Source: Incurvaria masculella
Lineage: Eukaryota > Arthropoda > Insecta > Lepidoptera > Incurvariidae
Direction of reading: 5' to 3'
DNA length: 64,000 nucleotides
Assembly (NCBI GenBank): GCA_946894095.1
Contig: OX335641.1
Location: 7,334,501 to 7,398,500 of the forward strand
Under the pieces are notes generated by a model. The model made no database searches, was not told where the DNA came from, and was given only the letters and a program-made list of their open reading frames with translations. Below are positions 1 through 13,015 of the stretch, piece after piece. The translations under genes were made by a program, and so were the position numbers. The number at the start of each line of letters is the position of its first letter. Position 1 is the stretch's first letter.

Positions 1-1744
1 GTTTTCGAGTTTTGATGGTCCTGCGATTTATGTGGCATTATTTCGACTCATGAAAATTCTGTAACCTAGCATGAGCGTCTCTGCTCTCCATGAAACATCC
101 AGAGTGGCCGCCGCCCGCATCTTATGCTTCAGGGGTCACCATGGTAAATGTACTAAGCCAGTGAACAGGTAAGTAAGTGATTAAATCTGAAACATAATTT
201 CATTTCGTAATCACTCACTTGGCCATTCAACCGGCAACTTCATTTACTATGGAAGTAGTATCCGCAATCGGGATGTAGGACAGAATGCTTTCCCCGAATA
301 CAATAAAAACTAAAATGCATAAGAAACATATCAATACCATATTTATAATACTTATGCAGTTCGTTTCTTTTAATTTTATTTCCCAGCTATCATACAGTGA
401 TTTTCCCAAAGTCCACTAAAACAGCTGTTGATCGGGCGCCTTCTTTTCTCAAGTCTTTTCCCATAGAATAAATAATATCCAAACGGATATTTTTTCCTTT
501 CGTTTTCAACAAACGTGTGTGACATCAATCAAAGAACGCCTTTTTGAGGAATCGCTAAAAACGATCGACGAAAGGATTAAATGAGATCGCCGCTTAAGTC
601 CACGTTGTGTTGAGTACAAGATTATGTATTATATTTAAGAAAATATCTGCAAATATTATGGCATACAGGGCGATTTATTATTTACTATTTGAAATGGTTA
701 TCAATGATGAGTTATTATGTCATCAAATGGTCTGATGAAGTTATAGAAATCAGTAAGCCACTGCTCATTAGTTAATCGCCACATATTAAGGGTATTTATT
801 AATACCTTGCATTCAATACTAGTACAAGATAATCAGCACTTTAGTAATAAAGGCCCTTTAAGTGTCGATCAAAATAAATCAGCACTGGGTGAACTAGAAA
901 ACTACTATGGGTAGAGTGCACAATCTCTGGTTAGTGATAATTTTTAAATTAAAATATATCCATCCTTATTTCTCGCTCGAAGAATCTATAATACCCATAA
1001 CTATAAAACTAACCAGACATGGTGCACTCCAGCCAAAGTGTACTTACTAGACGACATTAGTAGTAATGCATTAAATCAATTTGATTTAAAGGATTCCAAA
1101 TATTAAATTGGGTATTTTTAATTTAGAACCCGCGAAAATCGAATACAGCAGTTTGTAAAGAAGTGTAACATATTGCGAGTGACTTAAATGTGGAGGTATT
1201 TAAACGTTAGTCGTGACAATAGTAACTAAATCAAAGAAGAAAATCCCTAACATACATTGTCAGACATTTTGTGTCACCGTAGGCTCTGGTAAAACTGCTG
1301 AATATAGATTTTAATCTAGCCAGCTCACGAGCAGACAATACTGGCTTTTCGGGGCGCACTCGGCTGAATTTGTTTATATTGTCTCGGCGGCGGCGAATGG
1401 TTGACTGTTGTCCCAGAGATACCTACACGAAATGAGCGACAATTCAGAATACAATCCGTAACAACCGTTCCCTGGATTAAATGTGCTAATATATTTTACG
1501 TAAATGGTATGAATAAACTATGCTTCTTCTTCGGAAAATACCCGAAAATTACCGGCCAACTCGTCAAATTCCATTCCAAAAATTCTAACAAGGTCCTATA
1601 TAATAACTTAAAAAATCTAGACTTGAACGCTCCGTGTTTCCTATATAGTACTTTAATTACCTCTAGATATGATTTCCCAAAGTTGGAGGAACACGAATAA
1701 GTTATTATGTATATGTGTAATTTAAATGAAGAAAAACCCTACTT
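1..1744. other. Unassigned AT-rich sequence
   Basis: No gene, RNA gene or repeat recognised. The longest open frame (1401-1700, 99 codons) has no family features and is probably chance. Confidence 0.5.
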
Positions 1745-2990
1745 AGGTGGCATGAGTCGTACCTACAGAATCGTTCGCAAATGGTTAAGGTCGGGGCGTA
1801 TACTTCCGGGCCAGTTACAATCCCCTCTGGAGTTCCCCTACGGATAGCATTTGGGACTGCTGTTGTTCAACGCGTACCTGTATGATATCACCGAGTGCTT
1901 CCAACACTCATTGTTCCTGTTGTAGTATGAAGATTTAAATGAGGATCGAACAAGATTCAGATTGCGCCAAGCTGCAGCTGGACTTAGGCCGCCCTTCACA
2001 ATATTGCAGGCTAAACTGTCTTGACCTTCATGTTCACAAGTGTCAGGTCATCGCGTACAGCAGGCGCAGGCGCTCGGTGATGCACACTTTCTCGCTGAAC
2101 GACATCCCTTTAGAGCGAACGGAGCTGGTGAGGGATCTAGGAGTTATGCTTGACGCAAAATTACTATACGATAAACATGTGGATCACATAGTAAGCAAAG
2201 CTTACAAGATGTTGGGATTCATTGTAGGCACTTGTAAACCATTTTCTAGTATTCCAACAATAAAAACGTTGTACTTTGCATATGTTCGCAGTGTAGTCGA
2301 GTTCGCATCGCCCGTCTGGTCCCCATCATACATAACTTATAAAAAACGTCCATCCAAAATAAGTTTTTAAAACAACTCTCATTTAAATGCAGGCTCCACT
2401 TCGGAAACCACGCAGCGGCAGGGAATCACTTCAAGTTGCAGTCCCTCGAGCAGAGACGAACGGTCGCGGACGCCATGTTCTTGTCCCGACCTTGTCGCTC
2501 GAGTATCGCTGCGAGCTTCACCGGTGCGCACTCGCAAACCTTTTCTGTTCCAAACTCCGAAATGCCACACTAATCACGCCAGGGACTCAGTTATCAATAG
2601 ATGTATGAGTAGTTATAACAATTCATTCGGTAACATAGATATATTTAATAATACAAAACCATCATATTTAGATAAAGTTGTTAAGACATTAAATAACTAA
2701 GTTATACAAACACGCTAGCATACACACCCTCTCTCTCTCACACACACACACACCCTCTCGTACATACATACACACACATATCCTCAAACACCCTTACATC
2801 CTCACCTTCTCACATACCCGTCAATTTGATGCAATACTTATTATAATTAGATTAAGTGGATATATTTTTGTCTTAGTTTGTTAAAAAGTGAAACTTTATT
2901 ATTGGCTGTATAGTTTGTGTAGTTTAAGTTTTTCAATGTTGTTTAATTTAGCTGTTAAGTTTCCAAATAAATAAATAAATAAATAAATCT
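1745..2990 (+). pseudogene. Decayed Jockey-like LINE reverse transcriptase, C-terminal part plus 3' UTR
   Basis: This is a 5'-truncated, broken non-LTR retrotransposon copy. Translation from about 1749 gives RT-like sequence (SYLQNRSQMVKV, then IPSGVP), followed by a frameshift and a stop where the intact family has a QGSHLGPLLFN-type motif. The catalytic YADD region near 1919-1940 is degraded to LL-stop-YEDLN. A 143-codon open stretch (1939-2370) carries the RT thumb/connection region (NCLDLHVHKCQVIAYSR, RDLGVMLDAKL, LYFAYVRSVVEFASPVWSP). After another frameshift the C-terminus can be followed to a stop near 2700. A CT/CA-rich 3' UTR (2727-2790) and a tail of six AAAT units (about 2967-2990) mark the 3' end. 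The protein would have copied the element's RNA at the target site. This copy cannot. The Jockey-group placement is from remembered motif patterns. Confidence 0.8.
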
Positions 2991-3767
2991 AATTATAGGA
3001 ATACAGGATTAACTTATTTTGTACAAGTTAACATCTTCGTAATCCTAAAGTAGAGAAAATGCTACTTATGATACCCATTTCCTATACACTGTTAGATACT
3101 AAATAAGTGGTCGAAATAGGTAGTTCGATTGTGTTCATGTCTTTTGCCATTCGTTTGGTGTTATCCGGTGTTTTGGCAATAAAATTATTTCAGGAATTTT
3201 GTTGATAACGCTAAAATATCTGTTTTACAGCTATAAATTTTGGTAATAATTTTAAAAGATGTTTTAAAAGGTTAGTAATTAAATTGTCATTTTAAACAAA
3301 CAAGGATTTAAAACAATCTTCGCATTGGAGGACTTCCCTAACCCCGAATCTCGCTCTCGTACATTCACGTAAAACACCGCACATCAAATATAATCCTAAA
3401 ACCTGCACACAACTTGATATCGTCTGTTTAAAGAGATAATGTAAATAATTGTCTGAAAACAACGCCAAAATTATGGGCAAAACGTGCGCCCGGCCTGCCA
3501 CGCGCCAGCCCGCGAGCGTGGCGGAAACGTGGCAATATAGCGGGAAACGCGGCCGCGGCGGGCAGCCGCCTGGTTCGCGCGCTTGTACACTTATTTGACG
3601 GCGGGTGCGATCCGAAGAAATGTTGTTACATATTGACTTTCATTGATTTTACTTTACTTTAATAGAGTTTTGAATTTGGAACTTCTTAACATTTGGCATA
3701 CGAATGTGTGTTTCGAAACGTTTTCAACGTTACATACGTGCCTAATCGATTTTTATTTATTACTAGC
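2991..3767. other. Unassigned sequence with a short GC-rich patch
   Basis: AT-rich, no recognised gene. A GC-rich patch lies at about 3485-3605. Open frames here are short and carry no motif. Confidence 0.4.
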
Positions 3768-4602
3768 TGTGGTACCCGACTCCGCTCGGGTTAGTGTTGG
3801 CTAAATTGTTTCTTGGATAAAAAGTAGCCCACATGGCTGGTCCAAGATAGGGTCAAACTGGTCCAGGACAATGTATCCATCTACCAAATTTTATCAAGAT
3901 AGTTTGAGCCGAAATAGCATGATTTAATGAGAAACATCCAATAATTCCCATTTAGAGCTTCGTTGACATTTGGTAGTTATTTAAAAAAAAAGCATTTACC
4001 TCCAGAACCTTTCTGCACTTGCACTGCTACATTGCTTACCTAGTTTTGCGTGGACTCCAACCCACAGCCAGCCTCAACATAGAAAACGGTAACCCATCCC
4101 GAACCTGACTGCTCCCAGAGATGCTATACGTTGATGAAATACGCATATAAATCGGGTAAGTGGTTCGCAAATTATAAGAATGTAACACTCACAACTCACC
4201 CCTCTGGTAATGAAGCGTATACGAAGCCTATACGTTTTGAGTAGAATCAGGCTAGACGTAGATATTCCGCATCTAAATCGAGTAATTAGTTCTCAAGTAA
4301 TAAGTATTTTGTTCCATTGGTCGCACCTCTGGCGATTTACCGTGATGCCAAGTAGTCCTAAAGTTGCGGGAAATACCAAGCCATAATTCAGTAAAAGTAA
4401 GCGCCGCCGCCGCCCCCCCCCCACCCCCTCCAGTCGCCGCCCTCCCGCCGAGCCGTGCAGAGCATTGCAGTTTGTATGACAGCCACATCTTAGCGTAAGC
4501 GAAACTGAATTCCATGTAGCCTATCCTAATTCCCGGGTAGTTAAATGTACGTGTACTAAGTTTCATCTAATTCGGGGAGGAACATACATACATACATACA
4601 GA
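3768..4602 (+). repeat. LINE/RTE-like 3'-end repeat with (ACAT)n tail
   Basis: The start 'TAGCTGTGGTACCCGACTCC' and the text about lines of GGTCCAGGACAATGT are of a kind common at 3' ends of insect RTE-type LINEs. The end at 4583-4601 is a CATA/ACAT tetranucleotide tail, also typical of that group. A diverged inverted relative occupies about 31240-31740, sharing blocks such as CCACAGCCAGCCTCAACA and TCACCCCTCTGGTA. A C-rich run sits inside (4405-4440). No coding capacity. The family assignment is inference; the repetition within the window is direct observation. Confidence 0.45.
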
Positions 4603-4605
4603 ACT

Positions 4606-5554
4606 GATTTCTAAAAATCGTCAATTTCGTTTTAGTATCATACATAATGTCTACAAACGAAGTATCATAGAAAAAAAAGCAACTTACTCCATGAACACCC
4701 CTTACAGATTTATTATTAGTATAGAATAGATATAGATACACGGTGTAAAATGTACAGTGTACAGTGCGCAATGCGAGCGCTTCATAGCGTTGGAATGTGC
4801 TACTGGATATTTGAATGCGATTATACAAACATTTGTGCGTTTGCCATCACACGATCGGTTGTCTTGAATGTGTAATTTTTTGATAACATTTTACTTAAAA
4901 TTATCACGAAAAGTAAAAGTGCGTTTCAAAAAAGGTTTCATTGGTTATTTTTGTAGATATTTATTTTATATACTAGAATAATTTAAAGGTGTTTTGGCAT
5001 GGCGCTGGCATGGGTCAAAAAACATTCAGTATTTGTTTATTTTAATTTTTTTTTCTCATTTATTTAATTATTTATTTATTCATTTACTTATTTAGTTGTT
5101 TTCACAGTATTGGTTCTGTAGGCAGACATAATATTAATAACAACGATTGTTGTTTTTGTGTTTGTTGTAGAGACAGCACCATAACCAGTTTATTTTAAAA
5201 GGAGTTAGTCCACTACATACCGAAATAACGGCAGATACGAAGAAGGATCGTTCCACCTGCTCATCTTACCTGAAAATGAAACAAAAGAACGTTAATTAAT
5301 TAAAGTATTCTGTTATAAATCAATTTTCTTCAACGTGTTTACGATCGCATTAATTAGAAATTTGCACGTAAAGGATAATGTTTCGTGATGAATATTATGT
5401 CTTACGGTTGGCAGTTAAAGTTTATGGTTTCAAAGTAACAAGAAGAAAGAGCATTGAAATAATATTTACAAGTTTTAGGGTGGAACTGCTTAGCTGATCT
5501 GAAAGTGTTTTTTAATTTTATTTACCTTTTCCAAGCCGTAGGATTAAAGTATTC
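4606..5554. other. Unassigned AT-rich sequence
   Basis: Nothing recognised. Contains short ATTT-rich low-complexity runs (5036-5100). Confidence 0.4.
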
Positions 5555-5835
5555 GTCTGGACATGGATGGCTAATGCCACACGTACTGTCATAATATTAG
5601 CCCAACACACCTAAGGGGAAACAGGTGCCATGCCAGGATCTTTCTTTTATTGCACAGCTACAATGAACTGGATGAAAAACATGAACACATTTCATTGCCG
5701 CTTCGACCATCGATCATTCAATGCGATGGTACCCACCTAGGCGGGATCAACCTTACAATCTAGTAAGTAAGGAAGGGGACCGTGGAATACGAACCACGAA
5801 CGACGAATCCCTTATACGGCTCTTACGACATGCAG
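5555..5835 (-). repeat. tRNA-headed SINE copy, decayed
   Basis: Shares with the better copy at 61885-62283 the ordered blocks GGCTAATG, GTGCCATGCCAGGA, GAACTGGATGAAAAAC, TTGCCGCTTCGACCAT and AATGCGATGGTACC. It reads as minus-strand when the family is written tRNA head first. The overlapping open frames at 5721-6027 are repeat sequence, not genes. Confidence 0.5.
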
Positions 5836-6680
5836 ATGCGACTGGAAGAAAGGCTGCTTTTTTTTACTTGCTGGAACCCACAGCGCACATCGTCCAACGA
5901 CAATGCTCCTAAATATTTAGGATTTTGTTTTGTTTTAGGTGCAACCCAACGAACTATTGGCATGCTCACGGCAATGTCTTTATCGATTTCAATACACAAA
6001 ATAATAAGGTCCCGAGAAAGATATTAATCATACTGAGTGGTGAAACTGTTGAAAAAGAAACTTCATTTAGGAACAAGTAATGAAGGTTTTGTGAGAGAAA
6101 AGTAATAAGAGTCGAGAGATAATGTTCGCACACAAACTGACGGCGCCCACTTTAATAACACGTAATAAAACATCTTACATCTCGCCCCCGATTCGCGAAG
6201 CAACACAATAGGGAAGTGAAATTTCTTTCGATAGGATTCGTACGATTCAAAATATTTAACTTTTTATTATTTCACGATGAGTGTCGTTCTAACAGTCCCG
6301 CAGTTTCGCAGTTTCGATGTCATGCGACTTAGGGGCGAATGTAATGTGCCATCTAGCACCCATATGAGACCAGCTGTCTCCAATTTTCTAAAGGTACTAA
6401 CCAAACTAAGTATGTATTACCTACATGCCGCACGTAAACATCGCAGACGTATTGAAGTGTTTGTGTAGGTGGGAATTATCTTGGCGAACGGATTTTGGGA
6501 GGACATTCGCGCTGTTGGTGTTGTATGGCCTGTGTGGCATTAACGCGCGCCCGGTTTCCTGTATAATTTATACCCACAAATCCATAGGGCGGAGTCACAG
6601 TGACGACCACATGACACTAAACTTGGCCTTCCTTTTCTCTTCTGTGCCTGTGACTTTTTCCTCTAAATTCCCCACAATTA

Positions 6681-6735
6681 GTAAACACTAAACTATATCA
6701 AGAGTGTGACACTCTTGATATAGTTCAGTGTTTAC
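6681..6735. repeat. Near-perfect 55-bp palindrome
   Basis: Two 27-base arms (6681-6707 and 6709-6735) are reverse complements with one mismatch and are separated by a single base. The arm begins GTAAACACTAAACTATATCA. The tight centre would allow a cruciform in DNA or a very stable hairpin in RNA. No element family recognised. Confidence 0.85.
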
Positions 6736-9719
6736 TCGGGGCGATCTATTAAATTATATCTTATTTTGGACGTATTTAAGCAAAGGTGGATAATTTTAAC
6801 ATTAAAATGAGCTCACCTTACGACACTTAATGTAATGTAATTTCGCATCAGATATGTTTCGTGGGAAATATAGACCAACATTGCAATTTACTGAGATAAG
6901 AGAAATATTTCAAAAATTTAAAATATTCGCACAAACATATGAATCCCCTTACGATGTCGCGCCGTTTCTGCTGGCAAGAGATAGCCGCTTTCACTTTACA
7001 CAATAACAAGAGCCACCTTTGACTTCCTGAACACAAGAAGGCGGAAAAAGTAAACTATCTGTTCCGTATACTCAAGAACCATCTTTTAATTAAAGCTTAA
7101 CGCTTGTTCAACAACGATCAATATTGACAGTGTTACTTGTCAAAATGTATTATAGCGTAATGTTATACAAATACAAAATATGTTGTACTTAAGAGTCAGT
7201 AAAAAAGAATATACTATGTATTATAAGCATTTATATTTAATAAGTTGTGCTATGTAAGTCTTAATAAATCGTATTATGGACACACTTGACTTTAGTGAAC
7301 ACCAGAAACTGGTTATAGAGGACCAATTTTTAAATAATAATAATAATAATTAAAATAAAATATTAATAATAATTTTATTGCAATGTTTACTCTAAAACAA
7401 CATAAAAGTAAAAGTACTTTTACCTGTGGATTCCTTATACAAATGTAGTTAAACTGTAAACAATTTTATTATAATTTTACTTATACATATCATGTTAGGT
7501 AAGTAAAATTTTTGAAGCAAAAAAATTACGATCCTGCATATGTACATAGTTAGTAGCAAAGCCACAGATGATTTTGAATATATTTCCCCCCCTTAAAAAT
7601 ATTCTACGCTCTGGAGTCGAGCTCCAAAGTGCTATAGCAAAGCTAAAATGATGATTGAACCTAACTAAGGCACTTTAGTTTCGAACTTGGCATATAATTT
7701 CAAATCAAAACGAGTTGTTCAAACTCGAGCGACTCTCAACTGTTCACGGTTCCCACCGACCAAACTCCTCTACAAGAACTTTTAGCAATTTCCGAAGATT
7801 TAGAAAGTTGTGGAGATATTTTCTCTACACTTCACACGATATTGTGAAAAGTAACTACTTAGAGGTACCCGCAGCTTCATGAAAAGTTAACAAGAAGAAA
7901 TGGACGTGATGAATATCCCCGCCCAGCGCGTTGAGTTCGAAGAATATGTCCCTCAGAGTAAGATAATGAAAGTTCTCTTATTTTAATCCTACTACTCACA
8001 CTTTAGGGTAATGTTAAGTATTCTGTAATCAATAGGAATAATCAAATTATACTTAGATACAAACGACATCAACATAGGACAATGCGGTTTGCGGTTAGAC
8101 AAGCTTATAAGCGGACACATAGACAAAAGACGACAGACAGTCGACAAACGTTGGAATTTAAATCAATTAGTGATGGTGACAGTTATAATAATACGGCTTG
8201 GTTAGAGTTATGTTTTGGGATTATTGCTTTCTGCATCGAAATCATCACCCTCGCGCTCTTTCACTCCATTGTAAAATCCGCGTGAGATTTTATACGGGTT
8301 ATAAAAAATCCTTCTAAACATATACAAAGTGATCGACATTTTTGAAAAATATTACGGATTTTCACGCGGCAGGAAGAGATATTCTCCGACGTTTCGAGCT
8401 AATCATTCAGCCCGTTATCAAGGAGGCATCCGCCACGTTCGTACGCAGCAGACGACTGTGATCGACGAAGTGATCGAAATTGTGTTGTGGACGCGGATGC
8501 AGCCACGTAAAAAAATTATGTATTTTTCAAAGCACGAATTTAGTGGACGCCTAAACAAAAGCAAAACCTTTGAAAATCAAATCAAAAGCATGGCATAATT
8601 CTCTTCTAATTCTACCTTCCCAATTATTAGATACCAACTTATAACCAGAGGAGTATACAAATAAAAAGAGCAGTCAGACAAGGAAACCTCTGTCACCTAA
8701 AATGTTTATTGAAGTACTAGAAAATATATTCCGATACCTATACCGGAAAAACACAGTTGTTCTATTAAACGTTATTTTTATTATCTTACTTTATAAGATA
8801 ATATTGCTGTACTAACCGAAACATCAAAGGAGTTGAAAGAAATGATTGATCAATTGACTAAAGAAGATGCAAAGTTGGATTAGAGATGAATGAATGCAAT
8901 ACTTAAATAAGTATAACAGCGTTTAAAACTCAGAGGAAAGCATATGGAATATCTAAAAATAATATTTAAAGTAAATTCAGTATTTATGGAGTTTTTAATA
9001 TTTTTATTTTAGCGTGGGAATACCTAACCTCGAAAGTGTGGAAAATCTGTTATTATTAATTGAAATATCTATGGAAAACAACCAGTCAAAAACATTCAAC
9101 AGATTACCATTATAAAACAGAAAAGACCAACCAGGCTTTCACCAATAATTCTTCCATCCTTTTCGCACAGAAACGTGCTACTCGCAAGGAACTTGTATGT
9201 ACGTAACTGGAATGTGCACTTCCGACTAAAACCCGGCCCGAGAGAGATGGCGCCGTAGAGGACTCTGGCCTTTAGTAACTGAAACTTTTTCTGCATAATT
9301 TTAAGTAGGTATCTGGTTAAGTTTAACCAATTAATTCATTCATTTTACTATTTTTATTAAACTTAAAACTAGAAAAACGTGAACGCAAGACGTCAATTTC
9401 ATTAAATATGCGTCTCCATTTTGCCACAACTGACATAAGCTTATTACACTAAATTGTTGTCATAAAATCAAATAGTATAAATATAATCAATCGCAAATAA
9501 ACACTTTAGAAACCAACAATACAAACAGGCGGATAAATAAAAAAATATTTTATCGCTCATTACGGTTTATAGATATTCCTAATAAGTCTAGCTATTTAGT
9601 ACTCCATTTCTAAAAAAATTTGTTTAAATAATGCCAACTACATCGTCTAACCAGAACGTAGTCGTCTATGTTTTTAAATTTAATCAAAGTTTTTTGTACT
9701 GGAATATAAAATGTTACAT

Positions 9720-9790
9720 TGAAAAAAAGTAAAAAGTATTCAAAATCAAACTAGGAGCAGTTCGATTTTGCCTACTTTTTACTTTTTTTA
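9720..9790. repeat. Hairpin with ~30-bp arms
   Basis: The left arm starts GAAAAAAAGTAAAAAGTA and the right arm ends with its complement. The arms pair over about 30 bases with a few mismatches and an ~8-base loop (9752-9759). Could be a small foldback element or a precursor-like hairpin. No expression evidence is available. Confidence 0.7.
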
Positions 9791-12175
9791 ATATAGTTAA
9801 CTCAGTTATTTACGAGAAAAACGAATTTATGAAAACATAGGTGACCAGTTACTAGGATTTAAAAATATATTCAAGAAAATAATTATTTATCGGACATTTT
9901 TTGATGTAGAAAATAGGTTTCTCCTGAGGGTAGCTGCGCGACAATTTTGTAGGTAAATAATGTACTGTTTAAATTTTAAAATGTAGGCTCTTCACTGTGC
10001 AAAAAAAAATATCCACCTTGTTTGCTCCAGATATGCAAAGGAATACCTTGTTTATGTTTGGACAAAACGCTCGTTACCATCCTATATAATTCGGGCGGGG
10101 CTTCTGTTATCGTGAACAATTGTCTCCTCCGTATATTAAACCTTGTTAATCTCGTCACGAAGACGAGACCTTTAAAATGATTTAGAATTTTCGGCCCTTA
10201 AAAGAGGTCTAGTGAGACTCGTTTTGAAAATTCGATAATATAATTAAAACATTAAACGAACTCAACTCAAGTGAAGCCATTATTTCATGAAAGCATTAAT
10301 TCGAAGAAAGAGCAGTGTAACTTTTGAATAGCTGGCAGCTAACATTGTTTGATTTTAATGTAAAACAGTGCCTAAGGATACAAATCCGTACTAGTTGCAG
10401 TTTATAGATAAATTATAAAATGTTCGGGTTGTTTATGACCTCATAAACCACGAACCAGTCAACGCATGGGCCAGTACATATTGTGAAAAGTTTTGGATAG
10501 TTTTGTTTACCTTAATATATTTTTTTTCTTTGGCGACAGGTACCATATTAATTAAGAGTGGTTTTATGTCTGTCATGTTCACTTTGATTCACCTTGGCGA
10601 GAAAGGAGCTGTAGAAAACACATGCTCTTCTAGATCTCGAACTATTTCTGACAAAATTGTCAGGAACGAAGCCTAGGAAGATAAGGATAATTAACTTAAG
10701 GAAGTCGATAATTAAGATCAGAGGCAATCCATGTCGCATTGGGTGGGTTGACGAGTTTTGTGACATGCAGTTTTGCAGTATATCGAGACTCGCCCTCATT
10801 TGCTGATATGCTAGTCAGTTCAGCACGGCGGCGAGGTGAAGTTGACCTACCAACAACCGTGATTGCATCAACATGTTTCTTTATTCATAAAACCGCGAAC
10901 ACAATACAATAGCAACAACAAAAATGGTTATTTAATATTCAGGTATTATACATTTGTGTTCTATTCCTTTTTTGTGTGGATTGTACAGGTACATGCATGG
11001 GTCGTAACAGTCAATATAGTGGCTGTATTTACTCTGCTCGTAACATAAAATGTGCATGACACCTTATTTATTGAACTCTTCTCGATCACGATCCCCGGAA
11101 TACTTTTTTACACAAAGAAAGACTATGCCTACGATGCACTCACGATATAAAACGTTTTTTATGTCCCATAAAATACACCCATCGAACCATTCTCTAGCGA
11201 CAAGACAAGCAATAAACTTCGAATTGGGTTAAAGTATGGGCAACTCAATTTGGCACCCCTGTGTGGGTGCGTAAAAAGTGGCACCCGGAAGTGACGAGTG
11301 CTGTGCTCGCAGGACAATACAAGCACAGCGGAGGTACAGTCTACAGACATTTTTTCCCTTTGTCGCCTTTTTTCTGAAACTGCCTGTTTTAATTTTTTTA
11401 TGGAACTGTACAGAGTTGGCAGATATCACAACTACGATCATATCAGTCCATCTCACCACATACTCATCCCGAAACAACCTGTATATTGGGTCTATGTGTA
11501 CTGCAGAAGTAAAAAAATCTTATTTTTTTTCCAGCACATCCAGATTTTCTGGATGAGAACTGTTCCATCAAGTAGCCGATGGCTTTCCACACAAAACTCT
11601 GGAATGAATCTGATGTCCGGTGAGGTGATTCGGCGAGCTGAACACGCCGCCCGTTTCAGCGGGTTCAGGTCTGACCAAGCCGCGAGCAGCAGGCCTATTC
11701 CTGGAATTCCGTGTTCGGGAATCAGGAATCCTGTGTGTCGAGAAACTTTTGTAGCATTTTTCTAAGCGGTTTTCTTGACGAAAAGGTTCCGGAGCATGAT
11801 ATTTCATTTAATCAAGGTTTTGCGTCGAAAAAATCGCTATAAAAGCAGTTTTCTAGACTCAGGATCCATGAATTCCAAGAATAGGCCTGCAGCTGCGCGA
11901 GCCCGCCGTTGACGTCCGCCTCCAGCCGAGAGAACTCCCCATTGGCTCCCCAAATATTTCAATATTAAAAGTGTTGATTTTGATTGAATAAGTCAGCCTT
12001 GAACCATTAACACAATACGTTTTACTTTATTGGCTTTACAGTTTCAAATTTAAATTTGGAATAATTAGCTGATATATTTTAACAAAAATTTGGATCAATG
12101 ATTTTGGTTTTAAACCAAAATCATTATTTAATTACCTGCCTTTATTCATTTTTTTTCCCAATATTTGTTACCGTG

Positions 12176-12693
12176 TTAAGGTGGCCCAACCCGGCGGGCC
12201 TAACTCATTCGCGGGCGCGGTACAAAACCGTGCTGTTGCGCTCTGGGACCTTCTCTGTTTCAAAGAATAAGACAGGCTCCGTGATTAGGAAGATGCAACA
12301 TGTCCACAAAAAAGACAATGTGCATAGTGTATGATTTGGTAAGATTTACGAACATTTTAATTTCAAAACGACTTATAGCTAAAAGTAAACCACGACCGCT
12401 GTAGTCAAAAATCTAACAAAAACCAAATAGATCATTAATCTTTTTATGATGTTCTTACTTTATCATTGCGTAATCCACCTTCAAATTTATTGTATAAAAC
12501 GCGCGAAAAATTCGAACTTTCGGACCTTATAACTTAGAATCCAAACACAATTTTACAATGCCAATCGTCATCAGACATCTAGTTCGATCAAATAAAGCAA
12601 TTTTGAGCAACATTTTGGACCTCTGACAAGAAATATGGGCGTGATCTTCTTTCCCCTTTTGTATGGGGAGATGAGCGGGTTGGGCCACCTTAA
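12176..12693 (+). mobile_element. TTAA-flanked MITE, family 1, copy 1
   Basis: Begins TTAAGGTGGCCCA and ends TGGGCCACCTTAA, giving imperfect terminal inverted repeats of about 18 bp with TTAA at both outer edges. A second, inverted copy (56640-57189) and a third (60883-61432) share most of the 550-bp body. This copy is about 32 bp shorter. No coding frame. TTAA target duplications are the hallmark of piggyBac-type transposition, so a non-autonomous piggyBac-like origin is the best guess. Confidence 0.8.
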
Positions 12694-12760
12694 GTATCAT
12701 ATACAGTGTATATGTATAAAAGTAGTTGGTATTTTGTGTATAATATTTAATTTAGTAAAT

Positions 12761-13007
12761 TCATTTGTCTCCATAACTGCTACTCGCACTACTGCTCACA
12801 ATACCCAGAGGTAGCCTGGTAGAGAATGCCGCTGGTATTAAGTTGTACCTTTTTCCCGGATTTTAAGTGCTAGAAACATAAATAAATAAATAAAATAATT
12901 AATATTTAAATATTGAGTAAAAAGAGATATCTCAGTGTGTTTTTTTAAATGTTTGTTGTCACACCTTCAATAGACAAACCCAAACCCAACCAGCGTACAA
13001 ATATTGA
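12761..13007 (+). repeat. Inverted-duplication arm A (LINE 3' end plus flank)
   Basis: This segment is found again in reverse complement at 15826-16455. It contains a LINE 3' end (TAGAGAATGCCGCTGG block, then AAATAAATAAATAAA near 12875-12897), then non-LINE flank GAGTAAAAAGAGAT and GTTTGTTGTCACACCTTCAA. Because flank as well as element is shared, the two are copies of a longer unit rather than two independent LINE insertions. Confidence 0.75.
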
Positions 13008-13015
13008 TACTGTTT

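Larger units (their letters stand above)
5836..12175. other. 6.3-kb stretch without recognised gene or element
   Basis: AT-rich sequence with only short open frames lacking domain motifs. Notable structures are a 55-bp palindrome at 6681-6735, a hairpin at 9720-9790, an ATA-type microsatellite at 7336-7370, and a pair of inverted ~20-bp blocks (GCAGGCCTATTC followed by TGGAATTC) at about 11691 and 11885. One minus-strand GC-rich piece at 11890-11951 looks faintly coding and is listed under findings. Confidence 0.4.

Noticed and set aside
8082..8598. Two small plus-strand genes (67 and 89 codons)
   Set aside because: No recognisable domain and composition like flanking non-coding DNA.
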